Of a stretch of 64,000 nucleotides of DNA, positions 34,635-42,927 are shown piece after piece; within the stretch, counting starts at the first letter, position 1; each line of letters starts with the position of its first letter. Source of the DNA: Paludibacteraceae bacterium (GTDB taxonomy: Bacteria; Bacteroidota; Bacteroidia; Bacteroidales; Paludibacteraceae); assembly GCA_017456885.1 (NCBI GenBank), contig JAFTIM010000005.1, positions 60,828-124,827 on the forward strand, written 5' to 3'. A program made the translations under genes and the position numbers. The notes beneath the pieces are model-generated. The model searched no databases. It saw nothing but the letters and a program-made list of their open reading frames with translations, and was not told where the DNA came from.

Positions 34635-34661
34635 AGATTGTTTCTTTTTAAGAAAGCGTTG

Positions 34662-34669
34662 CAAAAGTA
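34662..34669 (-). promoter_or_regulatory. -7 promoter box for the tRNA-Asn pair
   Basis: Reverse strand TACTTTTG, matching TAnnTTTG, 27 bases before the first tRNA. Confidence 0.55.
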
Positions 34670-34716
34670 ATGCCTAATTTTCAATTATGCAATTTTTCAA
34701 AAGAAATATTTTTCGT

Positions 34717-34724
34717 TATCTTTG
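34717..34724 (+). promoter_or_regulatory. -7 promoter box for sulfatase lipoprotein
   Basis: TATCTTTG spans the start of the longest frame (34722), so translation should start at ATG 34749. Confidence 0.65.
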
Positions 34725-34748
34725 ATGAAATTTGTAAAAGAAACATAT

Positions 34749-36308
34749 ATGCAAAAAGGATTCGCTAATTTGACACTGAAAATGCTTTGCCCGTTGGCAG
34801 GCACTTTGTTGATGACCGGTTGTGCTGAAAAGAAAGAAAAACCGCTGAATATTGTGTTTATAATGACCGACGATCATTCTTATCAAACGATTAGCGCTTA
34901 CGGAAATTCTTACATCAATACGCCGAATATAGATAGGATAGGCAACGAGGGAGTGGTTTTTACGAATAGTTTTGTGGCAAATTCGATTAGCGGTCCGAGC
35001 CGTGCTTGTATTATTACCGGAAAACACAGCCATAAAAACGGTTATATGAACAATATCGATTGCACGTTCGATGGTTCGCAGCAAACATTCCCGAAACTTT
35101 TACAACAAGCAGGCTATGAAACTGCTCTCGTTGGCAAATGGCATTTGATTTCGGAGCCGACAGGGTTCGACTATTGGAACATACTGATAGGGCAAGGAGA
35201 GTATTACAATCCGTTCTTTATCGACAATGGTGAGAAAAAGCAGATAGAGGGTTATGCAACGACCATTACGACCGATATTGCTTTGGATTGGTTGGAAAAC
35301 AAACGCAATAAGGAGAAACCTTTCTGTTTGATGTTGCATCACAAGGCACCTCATCGTACATGGATGCCCGAGTTGTGCGATTTGGGTGCGTTTGATTCGC
35401 TGAAAATAGAGCTGCCCGACAATTTTTTTGATACGTACGAAGGACGCCGTGCTGCCGCAGAGCAGGAAATGAGCATATTTAAGGATATGGATTTGGTGTA
35501 CGACCTTAAAATGGCGGACAAGGAATATGAGGTGCACTCTTCGTATCTTGAAAAATGGGGACGTAAAATCTATGAGCAGGATTTGACTCCCGAACAAAAA
35601 AAAGTGTGGGATGCCTACTACGACCCGATAATAGCCGATTTTAAATCTCAAAAACTCGAGGGGGAAGCACTCGCCCGTTGGAAATATGAACGTTATATGC
35701 GCGATTATTTGAGTGTGATAAAATCGGTGGATAGAAATGTGGGGCGTGTAATGGACTACTTGGAACAATACAATTTGCTCGAAAATACACTTGTTGTCTA
35801 TGTTTCCGATCAAGGGTTTTATATGGGCGAACACGGCTGGTTCGATAAGCGTTTTATGTACGAGGAATCGTTCCGCACACCGCTGTTGATGCGTTTGCCC
35901 GAAGGTAAAAAGGGTATTGTTGATGCATTGGTGCAGAATATCGATTATGCTCCGACATTTCTTGCCCTTGCAGGAGTCGATGTCCCTGACGATATTCAGG
36001 GTGTGTCGCTTTTGCCTTTGTTAAGAGGAGAGAAACAAGATTTGAATCGAGGCGCATTGTATTATCATTTTTATGAATATCCAGCCGAGCATGCCGTGAA
36101 GCGGCATTACGGTATTCGTACGCCCCGTTACAAACTGATACATTTTTACAACGATATCGACGAGTGGGAATTGTACGATTTGCGAAACGACCCTCACGAG
36201 ATGAACAACATATATGAGGCAAACTTTCCTTTGGTGGATTCTTTGAAACATGAACTTCGAGCATTGCAAGAGCAATACGACGACTCGATAAGGTTTGTTT
36301 TTCCGTAA
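34749..36308 (+). CDS. Sulfatase lipoprotein, Ser-type
   Basis: Sulfatase predicted to desulfate a glycan at the outer membrane or in the periplasm. From ATG 34749 the signal peptide ends in lipobox MTGC (C25). Metal ligands D41-D42 lie in NIVFIMTDDHSY, the activation motif is S81-G-P-S-R85 (Ser-type, needs anSME), and the later SDQGFYMGEHGWFDKR carries further active-site residues. The form, with KHSHKNGY and a C-terminal YDLRNDPHEMNNI, resembles N-acetylglucosamine-6-sulfatases, which is a family-level inference. 519 residues. It is followed by a PepSY-like lipoprotein gene with its own promoter. Confidence 0.93.
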   Translation: MQKGFANLTLKMLCPLAGTLLMTGCAEKKEKPLNIVFIMTDDHSYQTISAYGNSYINTPNIDRIGNEGVVFTNSFVANSISGPSRACIITGKHSHKNGYMNNIDCTFDGSQQTFPKLLQQAGYETALVGKWHLISEPTGFDYWNILIGQGEYYNPFFIDNGEKKQIEGYATTITTDIALDWLENKRNKEKPFCLMLHHKAPHRTWMPELCDLGAFDSLKIELPDNFFDTYEGRRAAAEQEMSIFKDMDLVYDLKMADKEYEVHSSYLEKWGRKIYEQDLTPEQKKVWDAYYDPIIADFKSQKLEGEALARWKYERYMRDYLSVIKSVDRNVGRVMDYLEQYNLLENTLVVYVSDQGFYMGEHGWFDKRFMYEESFRTPLLMRLPEGKKGIVDALVQNIDYAPTFLALAGVDVPDDIQGVSLLPLLRGEKQDLNRGALYYHFYEYPAEHAVKRHYGIRTPRYKLIHFYNDIDEWELYDLRNDPHEMNNIYEANFPLVDSLKHELRALQEQYDDSIRFVFP

Positions 36309-36332
36309 TTGATTATTCTTCCGAACATTTTT

Positions 36333-36340
36333 TATATTTG
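36333..36340 (+). promoter_or_regulatory. -7 promoter box for PepSY-like gene
   Basis: TATATTTG matches TAnnTTTG, with ATTG at 36309-36312, 20 bases upstream. It lies inside the longest frame, supporting the start at 36378. Confidence 0.6.
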
Positions 36341-36377
36341 TGCTGTTTTATTATTGAACCTTAAATTATTTAAAATT

Positions 36378-36839
36378 ATGAAAACAAGAAAAATTGCAAT
36401 GTTTGTAGCATTATTGCTACTTCCGCTTTCGTTGGTAGGTTGTGATCGCGAAACAATTTTGCCGGAATCGGACGTTCCTACGGCTATTAAAAATTATGTG
36501 GCTCAACATTTCGATGGCGACCCGATTTTGCAGTCGATAAAAGACGTTGATGGTTTGGAACTAACTTACGACATTATGTTGAAATCGATGACAAAATTGG
36601 AATTCAACCGCAAATATGAGATAATAAAAATAGAAGCACCTTTGGGCGGAAGTTTGCCGAATAGTGTTATTCCGACAAGTATCCGCGAATATGTCGAAAA
36701 GAACTATTCGACGGCAAGAATCACCGAATGGGCATGGGATACGAAAGGAACGAAAAAGTATCAGGAAGTGGAATTGAACGATGGCACCATCGACCTGATT
36801 TTTGATGCTAACGGTATTTTTTACAGAATAGGCGATTGA
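36378..36839 (+). CDS. PepSY-like (BLIP-fold) lipoprotein
   Basis: Small periplasmic lipoprotein of 153 residues. The signal peptide MKTRKIAMFVALLLLPLSLVG precedes C22. The mature part contains two copies of a PepSY-like unit: PTAIKNYVAQHFDGDPILQS with GLELTYDIML, and PTSIREYVEKNYSTARITEW with KYQEVELNDGTIDLIFDANG. Such putative beta-lactamase-inhibitor-like PepSY proteins are abundant in Bacteroidetes and have no settled function. ATG 36378 is chosen because the longer frame from 36309 begins upstream of the promoter box. Confidence 0.82.
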   Translation: MKTRKIAMFVALLLLPLSLVGCDRETILPESDVPTAIKNYVAQHFDGDPILQSIKDVDGLELTYDIMLKSMTKLEFNRKYEIIKIEAPLGGSLPNSVIPTSIREYVEKNYSTARITEWAWDTKGTKKYQEVELNDGTIDLIFDANGIFYRIGD

Positions 36840-36860
36840 AAATTTGTTGCCGTATCACTT

Positions 36861-36897
36861 AACGCTTACAACTTGGTTGTGAGCGTTTTTTTATTAT
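36861..36897 (+). terminator. Intrinsic terminator after PepSY-like gene
   Basis: Twelve-pair stem AACGCTTACAAC/GTTGTGAGCGTT with a TTG loop, then seven T. Confidence 0.88.
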
Positions 36898-36924
36898 TTA
36901 CGAATACGACCGGATTAAATGTCG

Positions 36925-36932
36925 TATTTTTG
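36925..36932 (+). promoter_or_regulatory. -7 promoter box for uvrB
   Basis: TATTTTTG ends 26 bases before the uvrB GTG start. Confidence 0.5.
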
Positions 36933-36958
36933 CAATCGTAAAAAAATCGTATCGTTTC

Positions 36959-38968
36959 GTGGAATTTCAATTAGTATCGGAATATCAACCTATGGGCGAC
37001 CAACCGGAAGCCATACGGCAATTGGTTGATGGTTTTAAACAAGGGTCGCATTTCCAAACGTTGCTTGGTGTAACGGGCTCCGGTAAAACCTTTACGGCTG
37101 CCAATGTGATTGCCCGAATAGGGAAACCGACATTGGTGCTGAGCCACAATAAAACGTTGGCAGCACAACTCTACACCGAGTTGAAAGGATTTTTCCCGAA
37201 TAATGCCGTGGAATATTTCGTGTCATATTACGATTATTATCAGCCCGAAGCATACATTCCGCATACAGATACCTATATCGAAAAGGATTTGGCCATCAAC
37301 GATGAAATAGAGAAATTGCGTTTGTCGGCTACGTCGGCATTGCTTTCGGGGCGGAGCGATGTGGTGGTGGTTTCGTCGGTGTCTTGTCTTTACGGCATTG
37401 GCAATCCTGCCGATTTCTATAAAAACAGAATTGAATTGCGTCGGGGACAGTTGATTGCTCGTGATGTATATTTGCGACACTTGGTCGATAATCAGTATGT
37501 GCGCAACGATGTGGAATTGAATCGTGGCAATTTCAGGGTGAAGGGCGATTCGGTTGATTTGTTTTTGGCGTATGCCGATTATATTCTTCGGGTTACGTTT
37601 TGGGGCGACGAAGTGGAGTCGATAGAGGCGGTTGACCCTGTTACGGGGCGCTCGTTCGAGCAATTCGATGAATTTTTTGTTTATCCTGCCAATATTTTTG
37701 TGCCGAACAAAGAACGAATGCAAACGGCAATTCGTGCCATACAAGACGATTTGGTGTTACGCATAGCCGAATTGCAGGAGATGGGCAAAGCCTACGAAGC
37801 CAAACGATTGGAAGAACGGGTGAATTACGACTTGGAGATGATACGCGAGTTGGGTTATTGCTCGGGTGTGGAGAATTATTCTCGTTATTTCGATGGGCGT
37901 AAACCCGGCGATCGTCCGTTTTGTTTACTCGATTATTTCCCTGATGATTTTTTGCTAATTATAGATGAGAGCCACGTTACGATACCACAAATAAAAGCTA
38001 TGTACGGTGGCGATGCTGCTCGCAAAAAGAATTTGATTGATTATGGTTTCCGTTTACCTGCGGCAGTAGATAATCGCCCGTTGCGATTCGATGAGTTTGA
38101 AGATTTGGTTAAAAATGCTGTTTACGTTAGTGCAACACCTGCAGAGTACGAACTCAGAAAGTCGGAAGGTGTTGTTGTAGAGCAGTTGATTCGTCCAACA
38201 GGTCTGCTCGATCCTCTCATAGAAGTTCGCCCGAGTATGAATCAAATAGACGATTTGTTGGAAGAAATTAACTTACGTTCCGAACGAGATGAACGTGTAT
38301 TGGTAACTACGTTGACCAAACGTATGGCCGAGGAGCTGACAAGTTATTTGCTGAAAATAGGAGTGCGATGCTCTTATATTCACTCCGATGTAGAAACGCT
38401 GGAGCGTGTGCAAATAATGGACGATTTGCGAAACGGATTGTACGATGTGTTGGTAGGAGTGAATCTCTTGCGTGAGGGTTTGGATTTGCCTCAAGTGTCG
38501 TTGGTCGCAATTTTAGATGCGGACAAAGAAGGTTTCTTGCGTTCGCATCGTGCTTTGACGCAGACGGTTGGGCGTGCGGCACGACATCTTAATGGTAAAG
38601 CCATTATGTATGCCGACAACATTACCGATAGTATGAGGCAAACAATTGACGAAACTAATCGCCGTCGCGAAAAACAGCTACTTTACAATGCACAACACAA
38701 CATCACTCCGCAGGCAATAAAGAAAAATTTTGTGTCGCTCTTGGGTAGAAAAAAAGATTCACCTACAGAGAAAACGAGCAACACCGAACAACCTTTTTTG
38801 ACAAATTCAGTAGAGCAATACAAATCGTTGGACGATTTGGAACGTGCAATTGCTCGAACTAAAAAACTGATGCAGGCTGCTGCAAAGAAAATGGAGTTTA
38901 TTGATGCCGCTCAATACCGCGACCAACTGAAAAAACTTGAAGAAATGAAATTAACGGGAAAATTTTAG
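36959..38968 (+). CDS. uvrB: Excinuclease ABC subunit B
   Basis: Damage-verification helicase-like subunit of nucleotide excision repair, working with UvrA and UvrC. N-terminal FQLVSEYQPMGDQPEAI, Walker A GVTGSGKT near residue 40, the beta-hairpin YYDYYQPEAYIPHTDTYIEKD, IIDESHVT, VGVNLLREGLDLPQVSLVAILDADKEGFLRS, and a C-terminal UVR motif (MEFIDAAQYRDQLKKLEE) are all present. 669 residues, complete. The start is GTG at 36959, the only start that gives the usual N-terminus. Six bases separate it from cinA, so the two are co-transcribed. Confidence 0.98.
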   Translation: MEFQLVSEYQPMGDQPEAIRQLVDGFKQGSHFQTLLGVTGSGKTFTAANVIARIGKPTLVLSHNKTLAAQLYTELKGFFPNNAVEYFVSYYDYYQPEAYIPHTDTYIEKDLAINDEIEKLRLSATSALLSGRSDVVVVSSVSCLYGIGNPADFYKNRIELRRGQLIARDVYLRHLVDNQYVRNDVELNRGNFRVKGDSVDLFLAYADYILRVTFWGDEVESIEAVDPVTGRSFEQFDEFFVYPANIFVPNKERMQTAIRAIQDDLVLRIAELQEMGKAYEAKRLEERVNYDLEMIRELGYCSGVENYSRYFDGRKPGDRPFCLLDYFPDDFLLIIDESHVTIPQIKAMYGGDAARKKNLIDYGFRLPAAVDNRPLRFDEFEDLVKNAVYVSATPAEYELRKSEGVVVEQLIRPTGLLDPLIEVRPSMNQIDDLLEEINLRSERDERVLVTTLTKRMAEELTSYLLKIGVRCSYIHSDVETLERVQIMDDLRNGLYDVLVGVNLLREGLDLPQVSLVAILDADKEGFLRSHRALTQTVGRAARHLNGKAIMYADNITDSMRQTIDETNRRREKQLLYNAQHNITPQAIKKNFVSLLGRKKDSPTEKTSNTEQPFLTNSVEQYKSLDDLERAIARTKKLMQAAAKKMEFIDAAQYRDQLKKLEEMKLTGKF

Positions 38969-38974
38969 AATAAA

Positions 38975-40210
38975 ATGAATGTAAGTATAATCAATATTGG
39001 CGACGAACTGCTCATCGGACAGGTTGTTAATACAAACGCCTCGTGGATGGCGTCGTGTTTGAACGAAAACGGTATGCGTGTGGCACACGTTTTTACAATT
39101 GCAGACAATGCCGATGAGATAACTCGGACGTTGCGTTTGGCACTCGTATCGTCCGATGCGGTGCTGATTACGGGTGGACTTGGTCCTACCAAAGATGATA
39201 TTACGAAGCACACTTTGTGCCGTTTCTTCTCCTCACATTTGGTTATGCACGAGCCTTCGCTCGACAATGTGCGGCAAATTTTTGCAAAACGCAATTACCC
39301 GATGACGCCGCTCAACGAGGCACAAGCCATGGTGCCTGCCGCTTGCACGGCGCTTTTGAATAAATGGGGTACAGCCCCCGGCATGTGGTTCGAATACGAG
39401 GGGAAAACGATTGTTTCGCTTCCCGGAGTGCCTGCCGAAATGCAAGGCTTGATGCGCGAAGAAGTAGTGCCCCGTTTGCGTGAGAGCTTTGCTTTGGAGC
39501 ATATTTATCATAAAAATGTTTGGACGTTTGGTATTGGCGAATCGTTTTTGTCCGATAAAATAGAGTCGTGGGAGTTGGCTTTGCCCGAAAATATCCACCT
39601 TGCGTATCTGCCGCAAGACGGTATGGTTCGTTTGCGTTTAAGTGCTTATGGCAATCGTCTTGATGAACTGGAAAAACAAGTAGATACCGAGGTTGAAAAG
39701 CTGAAGTCGATAGTGGGCGAATATATTTTTGGTTACGATGATGATACGCTCGAATCGGTTGTGGGAACATTATTTTCCAAGCACGGAAAAACACTTGCCA
39801 CGGCCGAAAGTTGTACGGGAGGAAACATTGCTCGGCTGATAACAAGCGTGTCGGGGGCTTCGGCTTATTATATGGGCGGTGTGGTGGCGTATGCCAACAA
39901 TGCCAAAGAGCAACTCTTGGGTGTGCAACATACCACGCTTGAGCAGTATGGAGCGGTAAGCCGACAAACAGCCGAAGAAATGGCTATTGGTGCAAAATGC
40001 CGGTTTGGCACCGATTATGCGGTGGCTACCACAGGCATAGCGGGTCCGACGGGCGGAACACCCGACAAACCCGTTGGCACGGTATGGATAGCGGTAGCCG
40101 ATGAGTATGGTGTGGAAGCACGCTGTTTTTCGTTCGGTGCGGATAGAGCGCGTACTGTGCAGCGCGCCTCTTATCAAGCCTTGCGATGGCTGCAAATAAA
40201 ATTGGAATAA
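38975..40210 (+). CDS. cinA: CinA family nicotinamide-nucleotide amidase
   Basis: Two-domain CinA protein. The N-terminal MoaB/MogA-like domain (residues 1-170) begins INIGDELLIGQVVNTNASWMA and has ITGGLGPTKDDITK; related domains have ADP-ribose or NMN pyrophosphatase activity. The C-terminal domain (about 255-411) is the PncC-type NMN deamidase with AESCTGGNIARLI and TGIAGPTGGTPDKPVGTVWIA. It would act in pyridine nucleotide salvage. 411 residues, full length. The old competence/damage-inducible name is a family label only. Directly downstream of uvrB. Confidence 0.95.
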   Translation: MNVSIINIGDELLIGQVVNTNASWMASCLNENGMRVAHVFTIADNADEITRTLRLALVSSDAVLITGGLGPTKDDITKHTLCRFFSSHLVMHEPSLDNVRQIFAKRNYPMTPLNEAQAMVPAACTALLNKWGTAPGMWFEYEGKTIVSLPGVPAEMQGLMREEVVPRLRESFALEHIYHKNVWTFGIGESFLSDKIESWELALPENIHLAYLPQDGMVRLRLSAYGNRLDELEKQVDTEVEKLKSIVGEYIFGYDDDTLESVVGTLFSKHGKTLATAESCTGGNIARLITSVSGASAYYMGGVVAYANNAKEQLLGVQHTTLEQYGAVSRQTAEEMAIGAKCRFGTDYAVATTGIAGPTGGTPDKPVGTVWIAVADEYGVEARCFSFGADRARTVQRASYQALRWLQIKLE

Positions 40211-40218
40211 AGAAAAGA

Positions 40219-40251
40219 TTTGATGGATATCAATCTTTTTTTCTATCTTTG
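40219..40251 (+). promoter_or_regulatory. Promoter of the 6S-like RNA gene
   Basis: TTTG at 40219-40222 and TATCTTTG at 40244-40251, spaced 21 bases: the cleanest full -33/-7 Bacteroidetes promoter in the window. Predicted transcription start near 40258. Confidence 0.7.
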
Positions 40252-40257
40252 CTGATG

Positions 40258-40457
40258 TTCTGAAAAAGGAACAAAAGACATACTAAAAAAGCATTTTGCT
40301 TTATTTCTTTCTATCTGAAAGTTTGGCGACTAAAAGGCTGTGAAAGAATAAATGTTAAATGCTCACGTTCGTGGCGTGGGCTTGACTTTATTTCGTACAG
40401 CAAGGTTATGCCAAACACCTCAGATAGCGGGAAACAGTTGAGTTTCACGCTTTTTTT
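40258..40457 (+). ncRNA. Structured small RNA, 6S-like rod
   Basis: About 200-base RNA gene in the 307-base gap after cinA. After a small 5' hairpin (AAAGC/GCTTT), nested arms form one long rod: 40311-40318 with 40420-40427 (CTATCTGA/TCAGATAG), 40321-40327 with 40410-40416 (GTTTGGC/GCCAAAC), an internal loop of about 9 by 8 bases, 40337-40341 with 40397-40401 (GCTGT/ACAGC), and an apical stem 40361-40367 with 40375-40381 (GCTCACG/CGTGGGC). It ends in a terminator hairpin. A long rod with internal loops, of this size, with its own promoter and terminator fits 6S RNA or the Bacteroidales-1 class. The exact class is not proven. No open frame of note lies within. Confidence 0.6.
40427..40457 (+). 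terminator. Terminator of the 6S-like RNA
   Basis: GCGGGAAAC (40427-40435) pairs with GTTTCACGC (40442-40450) with one mismatch and an AGTTGA loop, then seven T. Confidence 0.85.
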
Positions 40458-40517
40458 GTGTCCATAAACGAGCGATTTTTATTATTTTATTGTTTAATTT
40501 TTTAAAATTTAGTTTTT

Positions 40518-41267
40518 ATGAGAAAACGTAGATTTTTTATGGCGGTTATGATGTTTGCCGCAGTGAGTATGGTTATTGTGTCATGTAAAAAAGACAACAA
40601 CGAGGATTTTGATCCAAATGTTCAAACTCCAACAAATCCTTACAATGGACATGATTATGTCGATTTGGGATTAAGTGTTAAATGGGCGACTTGTAATGTG
40701 GGAGCATCGCAGCCCGAACAATATGGTAATTATTTTGCGTGGGGAGAAGTTGCTCCTAAATATTATTACGATATGGGGTCATATAAATGGTGGACTATTG
40801 TGTGGATTGAAGATGAAAATGGCGGTTTTTGGGATGTGAAAAGCATTAATAAATATAATGTCAATAAGGAATATGGTAAGGTGGATGATAAAACGACACT
40901 TGACCTTTCAGATGATGCAGCTCGTATCAATATGGGAGGAATTTGGCGCATGCCAACTGTTGCAGAACAACAAGAACTCATTAATAAATGTACATGGAGT
41001 TGGATAAGAAAAAGTGGAGTATATGGTTATAATGTAACGAGTAAAATCAATGGTAATTCAATTTTTTTGCCAGCTGCAGGTTTTTACGCCGACAATGAAC
41101 TAATTGATAATGAAGATCTCGCCGGATGTTATGCTTCAAGTTCTCTTTCTGAAGAAAGTACACATTTTTATGTTATTGGGTTTAGCAAATCAGGATATGT
41201 TACGGACCAAGAAGAAAGTGTATTTGAACGTTCCTATGGGACGTCCATTCGTGGGGTATGTAAGTGA
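40518..41267 (+). CDS. FISUMP-like lipoprotein
   Basis: Predicted surface lipoprotein of a group related to the Fibrobacter succinogenes major paralogous domain. The signal peptide ends in VIVSC (C23). The mature protein has YVDLGLSVKWATCNVGAS and GNYFAWGE, then GGIWRMPTVAEQQELINKC, FLPAAGFYAD and a terminal SIRGVCK, the usual signature of this abundant Bacteroidales family with unknown ligand. 249 residues. It stands alone between the 6S-like RNA gene and a terminator. I see no obvious TAnnTTTG box in the 60 bases after the RNA terminator. Confidence 0.82.
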   Translation: MRKRRFFMAVMMFAAVSMVIVSCKKDNNEDFDPNVQTPTNPYNGHDYVDLGLSVKWATCNVGASQPEQYGNYFAWGEVAPKYYYDMGSYKWWTIVWIEDENGGFWDVKSINKYNVNKEYGKVDDKTTLDLSDDAARINMGGIWRMPTVAEQQELINKCTWSWIRKSGVYGYNVTSKINGNSIFLPAAGFYADNELIDNEDLAGCYASSSLSEESTHFYVIGFSKSGYVTDQEESVFERSYGTSIRGVCK

Positions 41268-41289
41268 TGTGGATACTTGTTTTTTTAAA

Positions 41290-41315
41290 GAGAACCAATT
41301 GGTTCTCTTTTTTTT
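41290..41315 (+). terminator. Intrinsic terminator after FISUMP-like gene
   Basis: Perfect palindrome GAGAACCAATTGGTTCTC followed by eight T. It lies between convergent genes. Confidence 0.85.
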
Positions 41316-41351
41316 GTCATTAACAAATACCTATTCCTACCTGCAAAAGAA

Positions 41352-42752
41352 CTATCTCCCCTCGACCACTATTTTCACCTGCGGAGCATCGAGGCGCGCT
41401 TTCATCCACAATTCAAATTGCTGTTTTTCAGTCGCTTGTGCCGATTCGTTCCACGCTACATTGACAACCGGAATCTGCTGTTTTTTAGCGGTTTTCACAT
41501 CTATTTCATCGGCAATAGAGAACGTCATCGACTCGACGCTCGGAAACAGCACTTTCACTTCGCGTACCAACTGCTCGGGCGTGATGGTCGATTTGTTTTC
41601 GAGTCGCTCAATTTGCTCGCGCAGACGCAAAATAGTCGAATCGCGCTCGGCCAACTGCACCTCTTTTCGTTCCAAAATTTGCTGAATCATCTCCGATTGC
41701 GCATCAATATCCAACGTGTTGCCGCCGGTCTGTCGAATCACCAATTTGGCCTTTTCCAAACCGAAATCGTCCAACCGTTTTTGCAGATATTCCACCTGTT
41801 CGGGCGTCAGCGGCGTACCCACCAACGAGAGCGTAATGCTCTGTTCCTTAGCCGAATACTGACGTTTGACATTGATTATCTGCACATTTTCGAGCACTGC
41901 GCTGTGTTCCATTTCCGACACATATTTGATAGCCTGACTATTGAACGAGGTCTCGCGAATAACGTTGATGCCGATGAAAACGCTCGGAATGATGATGATG
42001 AGCGAAAAGACCAAAATGCTGCGACGCACCTTGCGTTCGTGCTGCGCATCGACAAAGTGTTTGCGCGGGAACTTCAGATAACGCACCATCACAAACGTGG
42101 CCAATGCGATGAAAAACGAATTGATGAAAAAGAGATAAAATGCGCCGAAAAAGTAAATCCATTGCCCCGTACCCAAGCCGTAGCCGGCCGTACACAGCGG
42201 CGGCATCAACGCAGTAGCAATGGCCACGCCGGACACCACGGTAACTTTTTCCTGCTTGCGCGATGTAGCCACAATGCCCGCCAAACCGCCAAACAACGCT
42301 ATCAGCACATCGAACACGGTCGGTTTGGTACGCGCCAACAATTCCGACTGTGCATCGCTGAGCGGCGTCAGCAGAAAATAGGTGGTCGATGCCAGCAGAC
42401 TGATTAACACCATAATTACCAAATTGCGTAACGATTTGCGTAACAAGTTGTTATCGCTAATTCCGATAGCAAGGCCGATGCCCATAATCGGACTCATCAG
42501 CGGCGAAATCAACATAGCGCCGATGATAACTGCTGTCGAATTGACATTCAGCCCGACCGAAGCGATGACAATGGCGAATGCCAAAATCCACACATTCACA
42601 CCACGAAATTCGACACTGCGACTAATGTTGTCGATGGTAGCCTGCGCATCGCAATCGACATCGATATCGACCAACGCTTTGAGATAAAGACGCACATCGT
42701 GCCAAACGATGCCCACTTTTTCGCGAAAAGTTTTCTTGGGTTGTTCTTCCAT
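41352..42752 (-). CDS. DUF389 family membrane protein
   Basis: Integral membrane protein of the DUF389 (TIGR00341-type) family, function unknown. The N-terminal half has about six helices with the signature GLNVNSTAVIIGAMLISPLMSPIMGIGLAIG, and later AIATALMPPLCTAGYGLG. Residues about 240-262 form a further helix after a basic loop (RKHFVDAQHERKVRRS). The C-terminal 200 residues are soluble and include a coiled-coil stretch (EMIQQILERKEVQLAERDS, then LRLREQIERLENK-like). 466 residues. Base composition is visibly richer in G and C than its neighbours. It is monocistronic; no clear promoter box was found in the 175 bases before dusB. Confidence 0.88.
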   Translation of the reverse strand: MEEQPKKTFREKVGIVWHDVRLYLKALVDIDVDCDAQATIDNISRSVEFRGVNVWILAFAIVIASVGLNVNSTAVIIGAMLISPLMSPIMGIGLAIGISDNNLLRKSLRNLVIMVLISLLASTTYFLLTPLSDAQSELLARTKPTVFDVLIALFGGLAGIVATSRKQEKVTVVSGVAIATALMPPLCTAGYGLGTGQWIYFFGAFYLFFINSFFIALATFVMVRYLKFPRKHFVDAQHERKVRRSILVFSLIIIIPSVFIGINVIRETSFNSQAIKYVSEMEHSAVLENVQIINVKRQYSAKEQSITLSLVGTPLTPEQVEYLQKRLDDFGLEKAKLVIRQTGGNTLDIDAQSEMIQQILERKEVQLAERDSTILRLREQIERLENKSTITPEQLVREVKVLFPSVESMTFSIADEIDVKTAKKQQIPVVNVAWNESAQATEKQQFELWMKARLDAPQVKIVVEGR

Positions 42753-42893
42753 TTTTTCAAATTTTTCCCAAATGAAATGAATTTTTCTGAATCCACATTG
42801 TATAATAAAGTTATTTAATTTAATAATTCATTGATTTAGCCCATTTGTAAAATACTGAAAACGGACGTATAATGCGTTATAAGAACAAATTTT

Positions 42894-42901
42894 TATCTTT
42901 G
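42894..42901 (+). promoter_or_regulatory. -7 promoter box for dusB operon
   Basis: TATCTTTG, 26 bases before ATG 42928. Confidence 0.65.
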
Positions 42902-42927
42902 TCGTTTGTTATAAAAATAATTGTTTG

